A stretch of 64,000 nt of DNA from Pseudohaliea rubra DSM 19751 (GTDB taxonomy: Bacteria; Pseudomonadota; Gammaproteobacteria; Pseudomonadales; Halieaceae), in contig NZ_KN234755.1 in NCBI RefSeq assembly GCF_000764025.1, forward strand, positions 1 through 64,000, read 5' to 3'. Shown here piece after piece: positions 17,635 through 27,399 of this stretch. A model generated the notes under the pieces. That model did not search any database. It was not told where the DNA came from and saw nothing but the letters and a program-made list of their open reading frames with translations. Every line of letters begins with the position of its first letter. The stretch's first letter is position 1. A program made the translations under genes and the position numbers.

Positions 17635-18300
17635 TCAGCGTGCACCGCCCAGGGTCAGCCGCGGCTCGTCCTTGTCACGACCCGCCGCCGCTGATCGGTC
17701 GCCATCCTGTGCCGGAGACGCCGCGTCGGCATTCCCGGCCGGTGACTGCGGCTCCGGTAGCTCGATCACTTGCGGCACCAGCTCACGTTCGTCGCGCACG
17801 CCACCGCTCAAGAACACGGCACTGTCACCGGTGACCCGCTCGAGCTGCCAGCCGTCCACCTCTTCACCAACCGCCACGCGGAGCTCGCGCTGTTTCAGCG
17901 AGAGAATTACGCCGCCCGCGTCGCCGGAGCCATAAACCCCGTGGACCGTGACATTCTTCATGCGCGGTGCCGCCTTCTCCACCTTCTCTGCCTTTTCCAC
18001 CACCACCGCAGGCTCCTCCACAGCCTCCACCGGCTGCCGCTGGGCCCAGAACAAAGGTCTGGCAGTGATACCTTGCCGATCTTCAGGGGACGGCACCGTG
18101 CCGGCGGCCAGGCTGGCTACACGGACACTGTCCGGCGCCGGCTCGATCGGGCGGATAGTGCCTGCTACAGCCAAGCGGACCGCCAGATAAAACACCACGA
18201 GCACCAGGACCAGAGCGAGACCGATCGCCGCCAGCTCTACCCGTCGCTCGGAGCGCAAGGGATCAGCCTGCCCGGCATAGCGTGCGCGCAAAGCCTTCAC
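17635..18300 (-). CDS. gspC: Type II secretion inner-membrane protein GspC (GspN/XpsN-like position)
   Basis: A 221-residue bitopic protein. It has a short cytoplasmic N-terminus, one membrane helix at about 24-45 (LAAIGLALVLVLVVFYLAVR), an Ala/Glu/Lys-rich linker, and a periplasmic homology region (MKNVTVHGVYGSGDAGGVIL) that in this family contacts the N0 domain of the secretin. There is no PDZ domain; the C-terminus is a polar tail. Its place between gspM and gspD matches XpsN of Xanthomonas-type operons. It overlaps gspM by 4 bp. Confidence 0.85.
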   Translation of the reverse strand: MKALRARYAGQADPLRSERRVELAAIGLALVLVLVVFYLAVRLAVAGTIRPIEPAPDSVRVASLAAGTVPSPEDRQGITARPLFWAQRQPVEAVEEPAVVVEKAEKVEKAAPRMKNVTVHGVYGSGDAGGVILSLKQRELRVAVGEEVDGWQLERVTGDSAVFLSGGVRDERELVPQVIELPEPQSPAGNADAASPAQDGDRSAAAGRDKDEPRLTLGGAR

Positions 18301-18863
18301 TGCAGCCTCCGTAATGCCAGCAGTTCGATCACGGCCGTCAGCTGTTGCGGCGCCTGTTCCCCGCGCCGCCCTCGGGGCCGCGTGGGGAATGTGTCGAGGG
18401 ATTCAACCAGGAGCATCGGCCTGAAGGTTTGGAGACCGGCAAGGGCAGCATCCAGCGCGGCAAGAGACCCGCTCACCGTCAACTTGAGCCCGACAAGATC
18501 AAAATTGTCATCGTTGCGGGTCGGCAGCACCTGGCTGTTGGTGACCGCAAGGCCCGCTTCACCCAGCAGTTGTCGCACCTCAGCCTGCAGCGAGGCGGCT
18601 ACCGCCGTGGCATCCTGGGCCGGTGCGTAACCAAGAGTCTCCAGGCGCTCACCAACCTCCCCGGCCGCCGCCCGCAGGGCCGTCTCGTTGTCTATCAGCC
18701 CCTGCAGCCGCGCAATGCGCGGACGCAGATCACCAATACGCTCGGCGTCCTCCGCGCCCATGGCGACAAGTTTCACCAGCACGGCCAGGTAGAGATAAAC
18801 AGGCAGCAGGAGCGTCAGGCCGATAATAATCGCGCTGCGGCGGTGGGTGCGCAGCCAGTTCAT
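18297..18863 (-). CDS. gspM: Type II secretion protein GspM
   Basis: A 188-residue inner-membrane assembly-platform protein. After a short basic N-terminus (MNWLRTHRRSA) comes a membrane helix at about 11-33, then a coiled region and a ferredoxin-like periplasmic domain of the GspMb type (DDNFDLVGLKLTVSGSLAAL, FRPMLLVESLDTFP). It partners with GspL. It overlaps both neighbours by 4 bp (ATGA style), so translation is coupled. Confidence 0.85.
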   Translation of the reverse strand: MNWLRTHRRSAIIIGLTLLLPVYLYLAVLVKLVAMGAEDAERIGDLRPRIARLQGLIDNETALRAAAGEVGERLETLGYAPAQDATAVAASLQAEVRQLLGEAGLAVTNSQVLPTRNDDNFDLVGLKLTVSGSLAALDAALAGLQTFRPMLLVESLDTFPTRPRGRRGEQAPQQLTAVIELLALRRLQ

Positions 18864-19882
18864 GACGCGTCGGGCTCTTCGAGGCGGATATCGAGATAGA
18901 ACTGCTCTACCTCACTATTGCCCACGCGGCTGATTGCCTGCGGGGCGGTAACCTCCGAATACGCCTTTTCGGCAGAGAGCGTCTGCATGACGGCGGCGGC
19001 GTCGCCGGCGCGCCCACGGATGCGCAGGTCCGGGCCGTTGGCGGAAAAGTGCGCCACCCATGCATCGTCGTCGAGGAGCCGGGTAAGGCGCGCAAGCTCC
19101 TCGTGCGGGTTCGGATAGCGCGCGATAAGCTCGCGGGCCGCAAGGATCTGCCGGTTGGCGTCAGCAATGGCCTCTCGCAATGCTGTGACGTCACCGGCGG
19201 CACGAGAGCGCTCGGTGGCCAGCGCAGACACCCGGGCAAGTTCAAACTGCTTGCCGCCCGCATAGACACCGGCCAGCGCAAGCACCAGCAACAGGCAGGC
19301 ACCCAGCATCATTCCCACGCGACCGAGCCTGCGCCGGTAGAGCGCCTCGCGACGACCCTCACCAAAGCCGTTGATTACGGCCATGGCGCCGGGCACCGCG
19401 GCCCAGATTTCCTGGGACGTCGCCTCGCGGCTGTTGTGCTCGCGCCCCAGGAAGCTCATGACCGCGCTGCGAGCCACAATGGCGAGATCAACGGCAATGG
19501 TCTGCTCGCTGCGCGCGGCCAGGCGCCAACCCCAGGCCGTGTCATCCGCAGCGAAGGGGCTGTTGGCGGCGACCTCGATCGCAAGCGCGGTTTGCAGGTC
19601 GCTCTCCACTGCTTGAGGCAGGGACAGGCGCTTGTGCAGCACCAACTCGTCCGGGAGACAGACGCCTGTGCAGGCACTGCTGGCCGCCGCGCGTTCAGGA
19701 AGCGGCTCACCGGACTGGTAAGCGCGCACGGCACCCTCCCGCTCGACAAGCACCACCTCGTCGAGGTGTCGGCGTACCGGGGAATCAAGGCCCAGGAAGA
19801 GATCGCGCCAGGCGGCGAGCCAGTGGCGGCCGAGCTGGCGCATGTCGTAGCCGAAGAGATACCACTGCTGGTCGTTGTTCAC
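18860..19882 (-). CDS. gspL: Type II secretion protein GspL (PilN-like periplasmic part)
   Basis: A 340-residue protein that links the GspE ATPase to the inner-membrane platform. The N-terminal cytoplasmic part (to about 185) is a short actin-like domain. A single membrane helix follows at about 188-210 (MMLGACLLLVLALAGVYAGG), then a coiled coil and a small ferredoxin-like periplasmic domain of the PilN/GspL type. It is somewhat shorter than enterobacterial GspL. It overlaps gspK and gspM by 4 bp each. Confidence 0.85.
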   Translation of the reverse strand: MNNDQQWYLFGYDMRQLGRHWLAAWRDLFLGLDSPVRRHLDEVVLVEREGAVRAYQSGEPLPERAAASSACTGVCLPDELVLHKRLSLPQAVESDLQTALAIEVAANSPFAADDTAWGWRLAARSEQTIAVDLAIVARSAVMSFLGREHNSREATSQEIWAAVPGAMAVINGFGEGRREALYRRRLGRVGMMLGACLLLVLALAGVYAGGKQFELARVSALATERSRAAGDVTALREAIADANRQILAARELIARYPNPHEELARLTRLLDDDAWVAHFSANGPDLRIRGRAGDAAAVMQTLSAEKAYSEVTAPQAISRVGNSEVEQFYLDIRLEEPDAS

Positions 19883-20682
19883 GGGGCGCCTCCGACGACG
19901 CGCGCCGGCTCCACGCGACGGCTGGACCAGGGGAGCGCCGAGCCCCGCCCGGCGCCAAGCTCAACCCAGCGGCGACGCAGCCAATGGCGGCCTCCCAGCT
20001 CCACGAGCGCATCGATACGGTAGGAGGTCGCGCCGCGTCCACCGGCCCCCCGGCGCCCTGCGGAACCCGTTTCTGGCAACCCCTCCCTAGCGATCATTTC
20101 CGGCGAGCGCGCGGCTACCCACTCAAGGCGCGGCGCCCGCCCGGTCGCACCGCCGCTGGCGGTTACCATGTGCCGGATGTCGTCGAGTCGTGTTCTGGTC
20201 ATCCCCTCTACCTGCAGCAGGTCTTCAACGACGTCGAAGCGAACGGAACGCGGCGGCTGCTGGCCGCCGGTCCGGCGCCACTCTACCACACTGGCGGCAA
20301 GCGCCGGGGCCGCGTCGCCGGCGGTTTTTCCATAGTCACGGAACAGCCGCGCCAGCTGCTGCGCCGGCGCTGCATTGAGGTCCACCAGGGCCGCTGTCGG
20401 CATGGCCAGCACGCGCACCCGCCACTCGCCAAGGCGATAGCTGCCCACCGGCGCGTCCCCGCTGGCAGCGAACTGCCCCTCGAGCAGATCAGCCAGCAGG
20501 AGGTTGATCGCGCCATCGCCCGCCGCCTCGGCCTGCGCGCGGGCCAGGTGCGCCTGCGCCAGCCGTGCGTCCACGGTCGCCCGCGACACGATCCCGGCAA
20601 CCAGCAGCGACATGCCGGCGATGAACCAGACCACCACGGCCAGGGCCACGCCCGCCTGACGCTGTTGGAGGCCCCCGCTCAT
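19879..20682 (-). CDS. gspK: Type II secretion minor pseudopilin GspK
   Basis: A 267-residue minor pseudopilin at the tip of the pseudopilus. The prepilin-like N-terminus reads RQAGVALAVVVWFIAGMSLL and lacks the Glu at +5, as usual for GspK. A large globular domain follows, including helix-hairpin-helix-like segments (LLQVEGMTRTRLDDIRHMVT). It forms the tip complex with GspI and GspJ. Four-bp overlaps on both sides. Confidence 0.9.
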   Translation of the reverse strand: MSGGLQQRQAGVALAVVVWFIAGMSLLVAGIVSRATVDARLAQAHLARAQAEAAGDGAINLLLADLLEGQFAASGDAPVGSYRLGEWRVRVLAMPTAALVDLNAAPAQQLARLFRDYGKTAGDAAPALAASVVEWRRTGGQQPPRSVRFDVVEDLLQVEGMTRTRLDDIRHMVTASGGATGRAPRLEWVAARSPEMIAREGLPETGSAGRRGAGGRGATSYRIDALVELGGRHWLRRRWVELGAGRGSALPWSSRRVEPARVVGGAP

Positions 20683-21278
20683 CGCGCGACGACCATCACC
20701 AGGTCGGGCCAGAAGCGACCATCAACCTTCAGGCGCAGACGCACCCAGCCCGGCGGCCCGGCCCGATCCCAGGCGCTGAGCCAGGGTCCGCCCGGCGTCC
20801 GCCGGTAGGCCACCTCGAAGCTGTCGAGGCCTGATACTAACGTGCGCTCCGGCGCTTTATTCCAGCCGAGAAGCGGCGAGGTTCCGTCGGACGCCCGCCA
20901 GCGCAGCACGAGCTCGTCGCCCTGCTTGCCCAGACGCACCAGGTAATTGCCGCCGTAACTTTCCCCGAACAGCACAACCGCCTTCCAGATAAGTGCACCT
21001 TGCCCGGTAAGCTCGAAGACGGTGGTCTCGCTCATGCCGCCCCCCAGCGAAAGACCCCCGCTACCGCTGCCTGTCACCGCGGCACTGAAACTGTCGCGCA
21101 AAAAACTGCTGACCGCCCTCACCTCACTCACCCGGTCTACCTGCCGGTCCACGGCGACCTGCGTGTTGCCCAGGGTACGCAGCCCGGTGACCGTGGCCAG
21201 CATGATCAGCGACAGCACGGCGAGGGATACCACCACCTCTACCAGGGTGAAGCCGCACCCCCGGCCGCGGCGGATCAC
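20679..21278 (-). CDS. gspJ: Type II secretion minor pseudopilin GspJ
   Basis: A 199-residue minor pseudopilin. The type III signal sequence is CGFTLVEVVVSLAVLSLIML, with Glu at +5 after the prepilin-peptidase site. The C-terminal globular domain includes FEVAYRRTPGGPWLSAWDRA, a pattern typical of GspJ. It assembles with GspI and GspK at the pseudopilus tip. Coupled by 4-bp overlaps. Confidence 0.9.
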   Translation of the reverse strand: MIRRGRGCGFTLVEVVVSLAVLSLIMLATVTGLRTLGNTQVAVDRQVDRVSEVRAVSSFLRDSFSAAVTGSGSGGLSLGGGMSETTVFELTGQGALIWKAVVLFGESYGGNYLVRLGKQGDELVLRWRASDGTSPLLGWNKAPERTLVSGLDSFEVAYRRTPGGPWLSAWDRAGPPGWVRLRLKVDGRFWPDLVMVVAR

Positions 21279-21685
21279 CGCCGCCTCCCGTCAAGACGCT
21301 GCCCCTCGACAACGGAGTGCAGGCGCACCCGCCGGCGCTTGTCCCCATCGACCCAGCTCACCTCGACCGCCAGTTCCTGCAGCATCCCCGGGGTGAGCCT
21401 GGAATCCCGGGGCCGGGACAGGGGCTCGGCACGCAGCTCCCAGCGGAAGCCGCCGTCGGTTTCGCCCTGGCTACGCAGGCCCTCGGCGGGCACGATAGCG
21501 CTGTCGGCGACCAGAGAGCGGGCCAGCTCTACCGCATAGGCGTAGCGCTCGTCGGTGCGCACGTTCCGGGTGGCCGCGCTACTGGCCTGGTAAAGGGCGC
21601 CGAGGGCAAGACCGAGGATGGCCATGGCGACCACCATTTCCAGCAGGGAGAAGCCGCGCTGGGAAGCGCGCTCAGGAACGGTCAT
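21275..21685 (-). CDS. gspI: Type II secretion minor pseudopilin GspI
   Basis: A 136-residue minor pseudopilin with the prepilin motif RGFSLLEMVVAMAILGLALG and a short globular part ending LQELAVEVSWVDGDKRRRVR, characteristic of GspI. It nucleates the pseudopilus tip. Its start lies inside the last codons of gspH (14-bp overlap). Confidence 0.9.
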   Translation of the reverse strand: MTVPERASQRGFSLLEMVVAMAILGLALGALYQASSAATRNVRTDERYAYAVELARSLVADSAIVPAEGLRSQGETDGGFRWELRAEPLSRPRDSRLTPGMLQELAVEVSWVDGDKRRRVRLHSVVEGQRLDGRRR

Positions 21686-22121
21686 GGACAGTCTGGGTAA
21701 CGCGGCCGGTCAGCCAGTCCACGGCGATCGCAATGGTGCCGGCCCCGGGGTTGGTGATATCGATGCCGCCGCCGCTCGTGCCCCCCTCCGGATAGAAGCG
21801 GATAACGCCGGCGCTCTCGCGGTTGACCTCCTCTGCACCGTGAACGGTAACGCGCAGCCCCCCGGGCAGGCGGCGGGTCGTGTCGCCGAGCACAAGGCGT
21901 CGCTCCTCGGGCCAGACGAGTACATCCTGCGCGGCGCCGCTGGTAATTGCCTGTTGCCGCGCCGTCGCGAAAAGCGTGACCACGTCGCGCACGGCCTCCC
22001 GCGTCTGCATGCCCTCATAAAAGCGAAAGCCCGCGGGCACCGCCACGGCGAGCATAAGCCCGACGATGGCCATGGCCACCAGCAGCTCGACCAGGGTGAA
22101 GCCCCGGCGCCGCGGGGCCAT
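21672..22121 (-). CDS. gspH: Type II secretion minor pseudopilin GspH
   Basis: A 149-residue pseudopilin with the N-terminal motif RRGFTLVELLVAMAIVGLML and a GspH-type beta-rich domain (TLFATARQQAITSGAAQDVL ... GIDITNPGAGTIAIAVDWLT). The start is ATG 22121, four bases after the gspG stop. A longer frame upstream reads through gspG in another frame and is not real. Confidence 0.9.
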   Translation of the reverse strand: MAPRRRGFTLVELLVAMAIVGLMLAVAVPAGFRFYEGMQTREAVRDVVTLFATARQQAITSGAAQDVLVWPEERRLVLGDTTRRLPGGLRVTVHGAEEVNRESAGVIRFYPEGGTSGGGIDITNPGAGTIAIAVDWLTGRVTQTVHDRS

Positions 22122-22125
22122 GACC

Positions 22126-22566
22126 CTACTGCCAGTTGCCGACGTCGGCATCCTCGCCATCGCCGCCGGGGGCGCCGTTCTGGCCGTAGGTGAAGATATC
22201 CACCTCACCCCGCTCGCCGGGGTACTTGTAGTGATAGTCCTGGCGCCAGGGGTCCTGGGGCACGTCGGACTTGAGGTAGGGGCCATTCCAGCCGGCAGCG
22301 TTGGCGGGTTTCTTGACGAGGGCCTCGAGGCCCTCACGGGTGCCCGGGTAGCGGCCCACGTCGAGCTTGTACATCTCAAGGGCCTGCTCAAGATCGCGGA
22401 TCTGGATGCGCGCGGTCTTGGTCTTGGCGCCCCCGAGCTGGTTGAGCACCTGGGGACCGACAAGGCTGATCAGCAGGCCGAGGATGGCCAGCACCACCAG
22501 CAGCTCCATGAGCGTGAAGCCGCGTCCGCGGCGCAAGCCGCCGCGGCGGCGGAAGGGCTGGTTCAT
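22126..22566 (-). CDS. gspG: Type II secretion major pseudopilin GspG
   Basis: Major pseudopilin of 146 residues, the main subunit of the periplasmic piston. The motif is GRGFTLMELLVVLAILGLLI, followed by the conserved segment LDVGRYPGTREGLEALVKKP and a C-terminal part rich in Asp/Gly that in the family binds calcium (YPGERGEVDIFTYGQNGAPG). The start at 22566 is set by AAAGGAAC upstream. A gap of 69 bp separates it from gspF. Confidence 0.95.
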   Translation of the reverse strand: MNQPFRRRGGLRRGRGFTLMELLVVLAILGLLISLVGPQVLNQLGGAKTKTARIQIRDLEQALEMYKLDVGRYPGTREGLEALVKKPANAAGWNGPYLKSDVPQDPWRQDYHYKYPGERGEVDIFTYGQNGAPGGDGEDADVGNWQ

Positions 22567-22635
22567 AATGTGTTCCTTTCTGGTAAGTGACCGATCTGAT
22601 AAATGGCTGGCCCACGACATGGCATTCCCGCACGC

Positions 22636-23838
22636 CTAGAGCGCGAGGTTATTCACCGAGAGAATGCCCATGAGGATGGCGATAATGATAACCGCAATCA
22701 CAAAACCCATGAACAGGATGAGCACGGGCTCGAGGAGGGTCAGCGCCCGCTTGACGCTGGCCTCTACATGGTCGTCGAAGACCCGCGCAAGCTCGAGCAT
22801 CATCGCGTCAAGGCGCCCGGATTCCTCGCCCACCCGCGCCATCTGGATAACCAGTGGCGTGAACAGGGTACTCTCCTCCAGCGAGGCCGAGACCCGGCGG
22901 CCGGACTTCACCGCCGGCGGCAGCGCCCCGAGGGCGTCGCGGACCACGCGGTTGTCGACGGTGTCGATGGCAATACCGAGGCTCTGCAGCAGGGGCACAC
23001 CGCTGCCAAGGAGCGTACCCAGGGTGCGTGCGAACTTCGCCACCTCGAACTCAAACACGATACCGCCGAGGAGCGGCAGGGCGAGCAGGCGCCGGTGCAG
23101 CGCCTGCTCGCCGTCAGCGGTCTGCAGCCAGCGCCAGGCAGCAAAGCCGCCGGCGCCGAGCACGGCCAGGAGAATCCAGCCCCAGGCGGCTACAAAATCG
23201 GCAAGCCCCAGCACGGCCCGGGTCAGCGCCGGCAGCGCCTCGCCCATGTCCTCGAAGAGTGTCTCGAATTGAGGCACTACAAATACCAGCATAAGAGCAA
23301 TAGACAGCGTGGCGACCACGAGGAGAATCGCGGGATAGATCAGCGCCGACACGACGCTGTCGCGGTTGCGCCGGGCGTTCTCCAGGGTCTCGACGAGCCG
23401 GTCGAGAACGAGCGACAGCTCGCCGCTCGCCTCACCGGAGCGCACCATGTTGATGTAGAAGTTGCCGAAGATGTCGGCGTGCGGCATCAGCGCCGCGGAC
23501 AGTGCCTTGCCCCCCTTCACATCCTTGAGCAGCAGCTCCAGCAGACCACGAACCCCGGGGGTGGAGGCCATCTCGAGCAGCACTTTGAGGGCCCGGTCCA
23601 GGGGTAACCCCGCGCGCAGCAGGGTGGCGAGCTCGCTGGTCAGAGCGAGTACTTCCTTACGTCCGGGAGGTTTACCGGCGCGCCCGCTGCCCGGAGCGGC
23701 AGCCCCGGGCTCGAGCTTCAGGAGCGTCAGGCCGCGCTCGCGCAGCTGCCGCGTGGCCAGCTCCGGGGCGTCGGCTTCGATGGTGCCCTCTGCCGCCCGG
23801 CCGTCGCGCCCGAGGGCCCTGTAGTAGAACTGCGCCAT
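22636..23838 (-). CDS. gspF: Type II secretion inner-membrane platform protein GspF
   Basis: A 400-residue polytopic protein with two repeated T2SSF domains and three membrane segments. It starts MAQFYYRALGRDGRAAEGTI. The first domain contains LLRAGLPLDRALKVLLEMAS and the second contains LLGSGVPLLQSLGIAIDTVD. The C-terminus is ILFMGFVIAVIIIAILMGIL. The start is ATG 23838, just after the gspE stop at 23846. It anchors the pseudopilus assembly and contacts GspE and GspL. Confidence 0.95.
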   Translation of the reverse strand: MAQFYYRALGRDGRAAEGTIEADAPELATRQLRERGLTLLKLEPGAAAPGSGRAGKPPGRKEVLALTSELATLLRAGLPLDRALKVLLEMASTPGVRGLLELLLKDVKGGKALSAALMPHADIFGNFYINMVRSGEASGELSLVLDRLVETLENARRNRDSVVSALIYPAILLVVATLSIALMLVFVVPQFETLFEDMGEALPALTRAVLGLADFVAAWGWILLAVLGAGGFAAWRWLQTADGEQALHRRLLALPLLGGIVFEFEVAKFARTLGTLLGSGVPLLQSLGIAIDTVDNRVVRDALGALPPAVKSGRRVSASLEESTLFTPLVIQMARVGEESGRLDAMMLELARVFDDHVEASVKRALTLLEPVLILFMGFVIAVIIIAILMGILSVNNLAL

Positions 23839-23845
23839 CAGCGGC

Positions 23846-25585
23846 TCAGGCGGTCGCGGACTGTTGCAGCGCCGCAGGGCCCGGTTCGGCCATGCTGTCG
23901 CTGCTCTGGTCCTGGGTAACACGCATGACCTCTTCCAGCGACGTCTGCCCCGCCACCACCTTGCGCAGCCCGTCCTCGTAGAGGGTAATCATACCCCGGC
24001 GCCGGGCTGCAGCGTGCAGGGTCGTGGCGTCGGCGCCGCCCATGATCACCTCGTGCAGCTGCTCGTCGAGGAGGAACAGTTCGTGGATCGCTGTCCGACC
24101 GATGTAGCCCGTGTCGCGGCAGTGTTCGCAGCCCCGGGCCTGGAAGACCTTGCGCTGCCCCTCGGGCAGGAAGCGGCGCAGGCCGTAGCGCTCGATGGCG
24201 GCATCGCCCAGCTCCAGCGGGACCCGGCAGCTCGAACAGAGCGTGCGCACCAGGCGCTGGGCCAGAACGCCGTTCACCGCCGAGGTGATCAGGTAGCGCT
24301 CGACGCCCATGTCCTCGAGGCGGGTCAGAGCACCGGCGGCCGTATTGGTATGCAGGGTGGACAGCACCAGGTGACCGGTGAGCGCCGACTGCACGCCGAT
24401 CTGCGCGGTTTCTGTATCACGCATCTCGCCGATCATGATGATGTCCGGATCCTGGCGAAGGATCGAGCGCAGCGCCCGGGCGAAGGTCAGCTCGATCTGC
24501 GCCTGTACCTGGATCTGGTTGACGCTGTCGAGCTGGTACTCGACCGGGTCCTCCACGGTGATGATCTTGAGCTGCTCTGCGTCCAGGGAAGCGAGGGACG
24601 CATAGAGGGTCGTGGTCTTGCCGGAGCCCGTGGGGCCCGTAACCAGCAGCACGCCGTGGGGGCGGGTCAGGAGCGTCTGGTAGCGCTCGAGGGTATCTGC
24701 GGAAAAGCCCATATCCGGCAGGCTGAGGCGGATGCTCTCCCGATCCAGCACGCGCATGACGATGCTCTCGCCGTGAACGGTGGGGATGGTCGACACCCGC
24801 AGGTCCAGCTCGTGGCCCTTCACCCGTTTCATGATGCGCCCGTCCTGGGGCAGGCGGCGCTCGGCGATGTTCATGTGCGCCATAAGCTTAATGCGCGACG
24901 CGATCGCCGGCGCCAGGCTGCCCGGGGGCGGGTCCGCCTGGTCCTGGAGCACGCCGTCGACCCGGTAGCGCAGGTGCAGACCGTCCTCGAAAGGTTCGAC
25001 GTGAATGTCGGAGGCGCCCAGGTCCAGGGCCCGGTGCATGAGCTGGTCGACGAGGCGGATCACCGGTGCCTCGCTGGCCAGGTCCCGCAGGTGCTCGATA
25101 AACTCGTCATCGCTCTGCCCGGCAAAGCTGTCGACGCCCTCGGCCTCCGCCTCGTCGGGCCCGTCGCCGCGCAGGTAGCGCTTCAGGGCCCGGGAGACGT
25201 CGGACTCAAGACCAAGCGCAAGCTGCACGGGGCCGTCCAGGGCCATGGTCAGGGCGCGGGCGATGAAAGGATCCTGGGGCACCGCCGCGGCGAAGTGCAC
25301 CCGATCGCCATCGCGGGCAACAGGGACGACGCCGTTGTTGGCGAGAAAATCCGATGACAGGGCGTCCAGGCGCAGCGGTTCTTCCGGGTAGTCGCCGGCG
25401 GCCAGCAGGGGGACGTCGAGCTGCTCGGCGAGGGCCTGGGCGCAGTCGAGCTCCGATACCAGCCCGAGCTTCACCAGCACGCGGCCGAGCAGGTCGCCCA
25501 TCTCGGCCTGGGCCAGCAGCGCGCGCTCGATGTCGCGCTCCGACACCTTGCCGCGCTCAATGAGAATTTCGCCGATCTTCTTCAT
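23846..25585 (-). CDS. gspE: Type II secretion ATPase GspE
   Basis: Cytoplasmic hexameric ATPase of 579 residues, first gene of the operon. The N-terminal domain (MKKIGEILIERGKVSERDIE) resembles the GspE/PilB N1 domain. The Walker A is VTGPTGSGKTTTLYASL at about 310. Asp and His boxes include IMIGEMRDTETAQIGVQSAL. A tetracysteine zinc motif is split between CSSCRVP and CEHCRDTGYIGR. The start is ATG 25585; an in-frame ATG at 25828 would add about 80 residues of unrelated low-complexity sequence lying in the intergenic region. The 160 bp upstream contains no clear promoter I can name. Confidence 0.95.
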   Translation of the reverse strand: MKKIGEILIERGKVSERDIERALLAQAEMGDLLGRVLVKLGLVSELDCAQALAEQLDVPLLAAGDYPEEPLRLDALSSDFLANNGVVPVARDGDRVHFAAAVPQDPFIARALTMALDGPVQLALGLESDVSRALKRYLRGDGPDEAEAEGVDSFAGQSDDEFIEHLRDLASEAPVIRLVDQLMHRALDLGASDIHVEPFEDGLHLRYRVDGVLQDQADPPPGSLAPAIASRIKLMAHMNIAERRLPQDGRIMKRVKGHELDLRVSTIPTVHGESIVMRVLDRESIRLSLPDMGFSADTLERYQTLLTRPHGVLLVTGPTGSGKTTTLYASLASLDAEQLKIITVEDPVEYQLDSVNQIQVQAQIELTFARALRSILRQDPDIIMIGEMRDTETAQIGVQSALTGHLVLSTLHTNTAAGALTRLEDMGVERYLITSAVNGVLAQRLVRTLCSSCRVPLELGDAAIERYGLRRFLPEGQRKVFQARGCEHCRDTGYIGRTAIHELFLLDEQLHEVIMGGADATTLHAAARRRGMITLYEDGLRKVVAGQTSLEEVMRVTQDQSSDSMAEPGPAALQQSATA

Positions 25586-25718
25586 GGCACCCACGTGACG
25601 CTGAACGTGACCCCGCCAGGCCCCGGGGCGCGGCGAGGTCACCGGGTAATGTTGCCCGCTACCCCTTATTGACGGGTGAGGCGGGCAGAACGTTCCCAAC
25701 AGTCTAACACAGCAGTGC

Positions 25719-25737
25719 CCCGGCCCTGCGGGCCGGG
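25719..25737 (-). terminator. GC-rich hairpin downstream of the acyl-CoA ligase gene
   Basis: CCCGGCCC (25719-25726), TGC, GGGCCGGG (25730-25737): a perfect 8-bp stem just past the stop at 25746. There is no T tract, so it is a weak terminator candidate. Confidence 0.4.
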
Positions 25738-25745
25738 AGCGGCCC

Positions 25746-27374
25746 TCAGCCGGGGAACTCGTAGTCCCGGAAGTGCTCGCGCAGGTCGACTTTCTGGATC
25801 TTGCCGGTGGCGCCGTGAGGCAGCTCATCGACGAATTCCACGGCGTCCGGCGTCCACCACTTCGCGATGCGCCCCTCGAACCAGGCCAGCATCTCCTCGG
25901 CGGTGAGATCCTCGCCGCCGGCGGCCTTCACCACGATCAGCAGCGGGCGCTCACTCCACTTCGGGTGGTAGCGCCCGATCACTGCCGCTTCCGCGACCTT
26001 CGGGTGGTCCGTGGCCACATTCTCCACATCAATGGAGGAAATCCACTCACCACCGGACTTGATCACGTCCTTGGTGCGGTCCGTGATCGCCATGTAGCCC
26101 TCGGGGTCGATGGTGGCCACGTCGCCGGTCTCGAACCAGCCATCCTCGGCGTGGGCGTCGGTGCCGTCCAGCTTGAAGTAGCTCGAGCAGATCCAGGGGC
26201 CACGTACCTTGAGGGATCCGTAGGCCTGGCCATCCCAGGGCAGCGCCTTGCCGTCGTCGTCGACGATCTTCATCTCGACGCCGAAGATCGGCCGGCCGGC
26301 CTTCTGCCGCAGCTTCGCGAAGCTTTCCGGATCATAGCTGTCGCGCGACTCCCAGGACGCGTTGGCGCTGCCGAGGGGGCTCATCTCGGTCATACCCCAG
26401 CCGACCCGCGTCTCCACCCCGTGGCGCTCGAAGGCCTCCATGATCGACAGCGGGCAGGCGGCCCCCCCGACGATCACCTGCTTCAGGGATTCGATGGTCT
26501 TGCCGCTCTCCCGGAGGTAGGCAAGAAGATTGAGCCAGACCGTGGGCACGCCGGCGGAGCGGGTCACCTGCTCCTCGTTCATAAGGGCCGTCAGCGTCTC
26601 GCCATCGCCCATTTTGCTGCCCGGGAAAACGATCTTCGCGCCCACCATGGGCGCCGCGTAGGGCAGCCCCCAGGCGTTGACGTGGAACATGGGAACGATC
26701 GGCAGCACCGCGTCGTTGCGCGAAAGGCCAAGGGCATCGGGCATCAGCGTGGCGTAGGCGTGCATCAGCGTCGAACGGTGGGAATAGAGCACGCCCTTCG
26801 GGTTGCCGGTGGTACCGGAGGTGTAGCACAGCGCGCAGGCCTGCTGCTCGTCGAGGTCGGGCCAGTCGAACTGGTCGGAGTGGCCGTGCACCAGGCGCTC
26901 GTAGCAGATGGCGCCGGGCAGCGATGTCTCGGGCATGTGCGCCTCATCCGTGAGCACCACCCAGTGCTCGACGCCGGGGCACTTGTCGGCCACGGCCTCG
27001 ACCAGGGGCAGGAAGTCAGCGTCCACAAACACCGCGCGGTCTTCGGCGTGATTGATGATGTAGACGATCTGCTCCGGGAACAGGCGGGGGTTGATGGTGT
27101 GACAGACATAGCCACTGCAGGCGGCGGCGTAGTAAGTCTCAAAATGGCGGTAATCGTTCCAGGCCAGGGTCGCGACCCGGTCGCCGCTGCCCAGGCCCCA
27201 GCCGGCGATGGCATTGGCGAGCTGACGGGTACGGCGGAAGGCATCGCGATAGCGATAGCGGTGTCGCGGGTTGTCACGGGTGACTGAGACGATCTCGCTG
27301 TCTCCGTTCACCCGGTCTGCGTGGTGCATGATCGAGGTGATCGTCAGCGGCACGTCCATCATCGATCCGTTCAT
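25746..27374 (-). CDS. Fatty-acyl-CoA synthetase (AlkK/FadD-type AMP-forming ligase)
   Basis: An adenylate-forming ligase of 542 residues that activates fatty acids with ATP and CoA. The P-loop-like A3 motif is [19 protein letters not shown] at about 180. [12 protein letters not shown] is A5, [20 protein letters not shown] is A7, and [20 protein letters not shown] is A8. The catalytic Lys is in [15 protein letters not shown] near the C-terminus. The start at 27374 has AAGGAGA upstream. The sequence resembles medium/long-chain AlkK-like enzymes. It is 25 bp downstream of an MBL hydrolase gene and near fabV. Confidence 0.9.
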   Translation of the reverse strand: MNGSMMDVPLTITSIMHHADRVNGDSEIVSVTRDNPRHRYRYRDAFRRTRQLANAIAGWGLGSGDRVATLAWNDYRHFETYYAAACSGYVCHTINPRLFPEQIVYIINHAEDRAVFVDADFLPLVEAVADKCPGVEHWVVLTDEAHMPETSLPGAICYERLVHGHSDQFDWPDLDEQQACALCYTSGTTGNPKGVLYSHRSTLMHAYATLMPDALGLSRNDAVLPIVPMFHVNAWGLPYAAPMVGAKIVFPGSKMGDGETLTALMNEEQVTRSAGVPTVWLNLLAYLRESGKTIESLKQVIVGGAACPLSIMEAFERHGVETRVGWGMTEMSPLGSANASWESRDSYDPESFAKLRQKAGRPIFGVEMKIVDDDGKALPWDGQAYGSLKVRGPWICSSYFKLDGTDAHAEDGWFETGDVATIDPEGYMAITDRTKDVIKSGGEWISSIDVENVATDHPKVAEAAVIGRYHPKWSERPLLIVVKAAGGEDLTAEEMLAWFEGRIAKWWTPDAVEFVDELPHGATGKIQKVDLREHFRDYEFPG

Positions 27375-27399
27375 GGTGTTCTCCTTAGTGACGGATGGT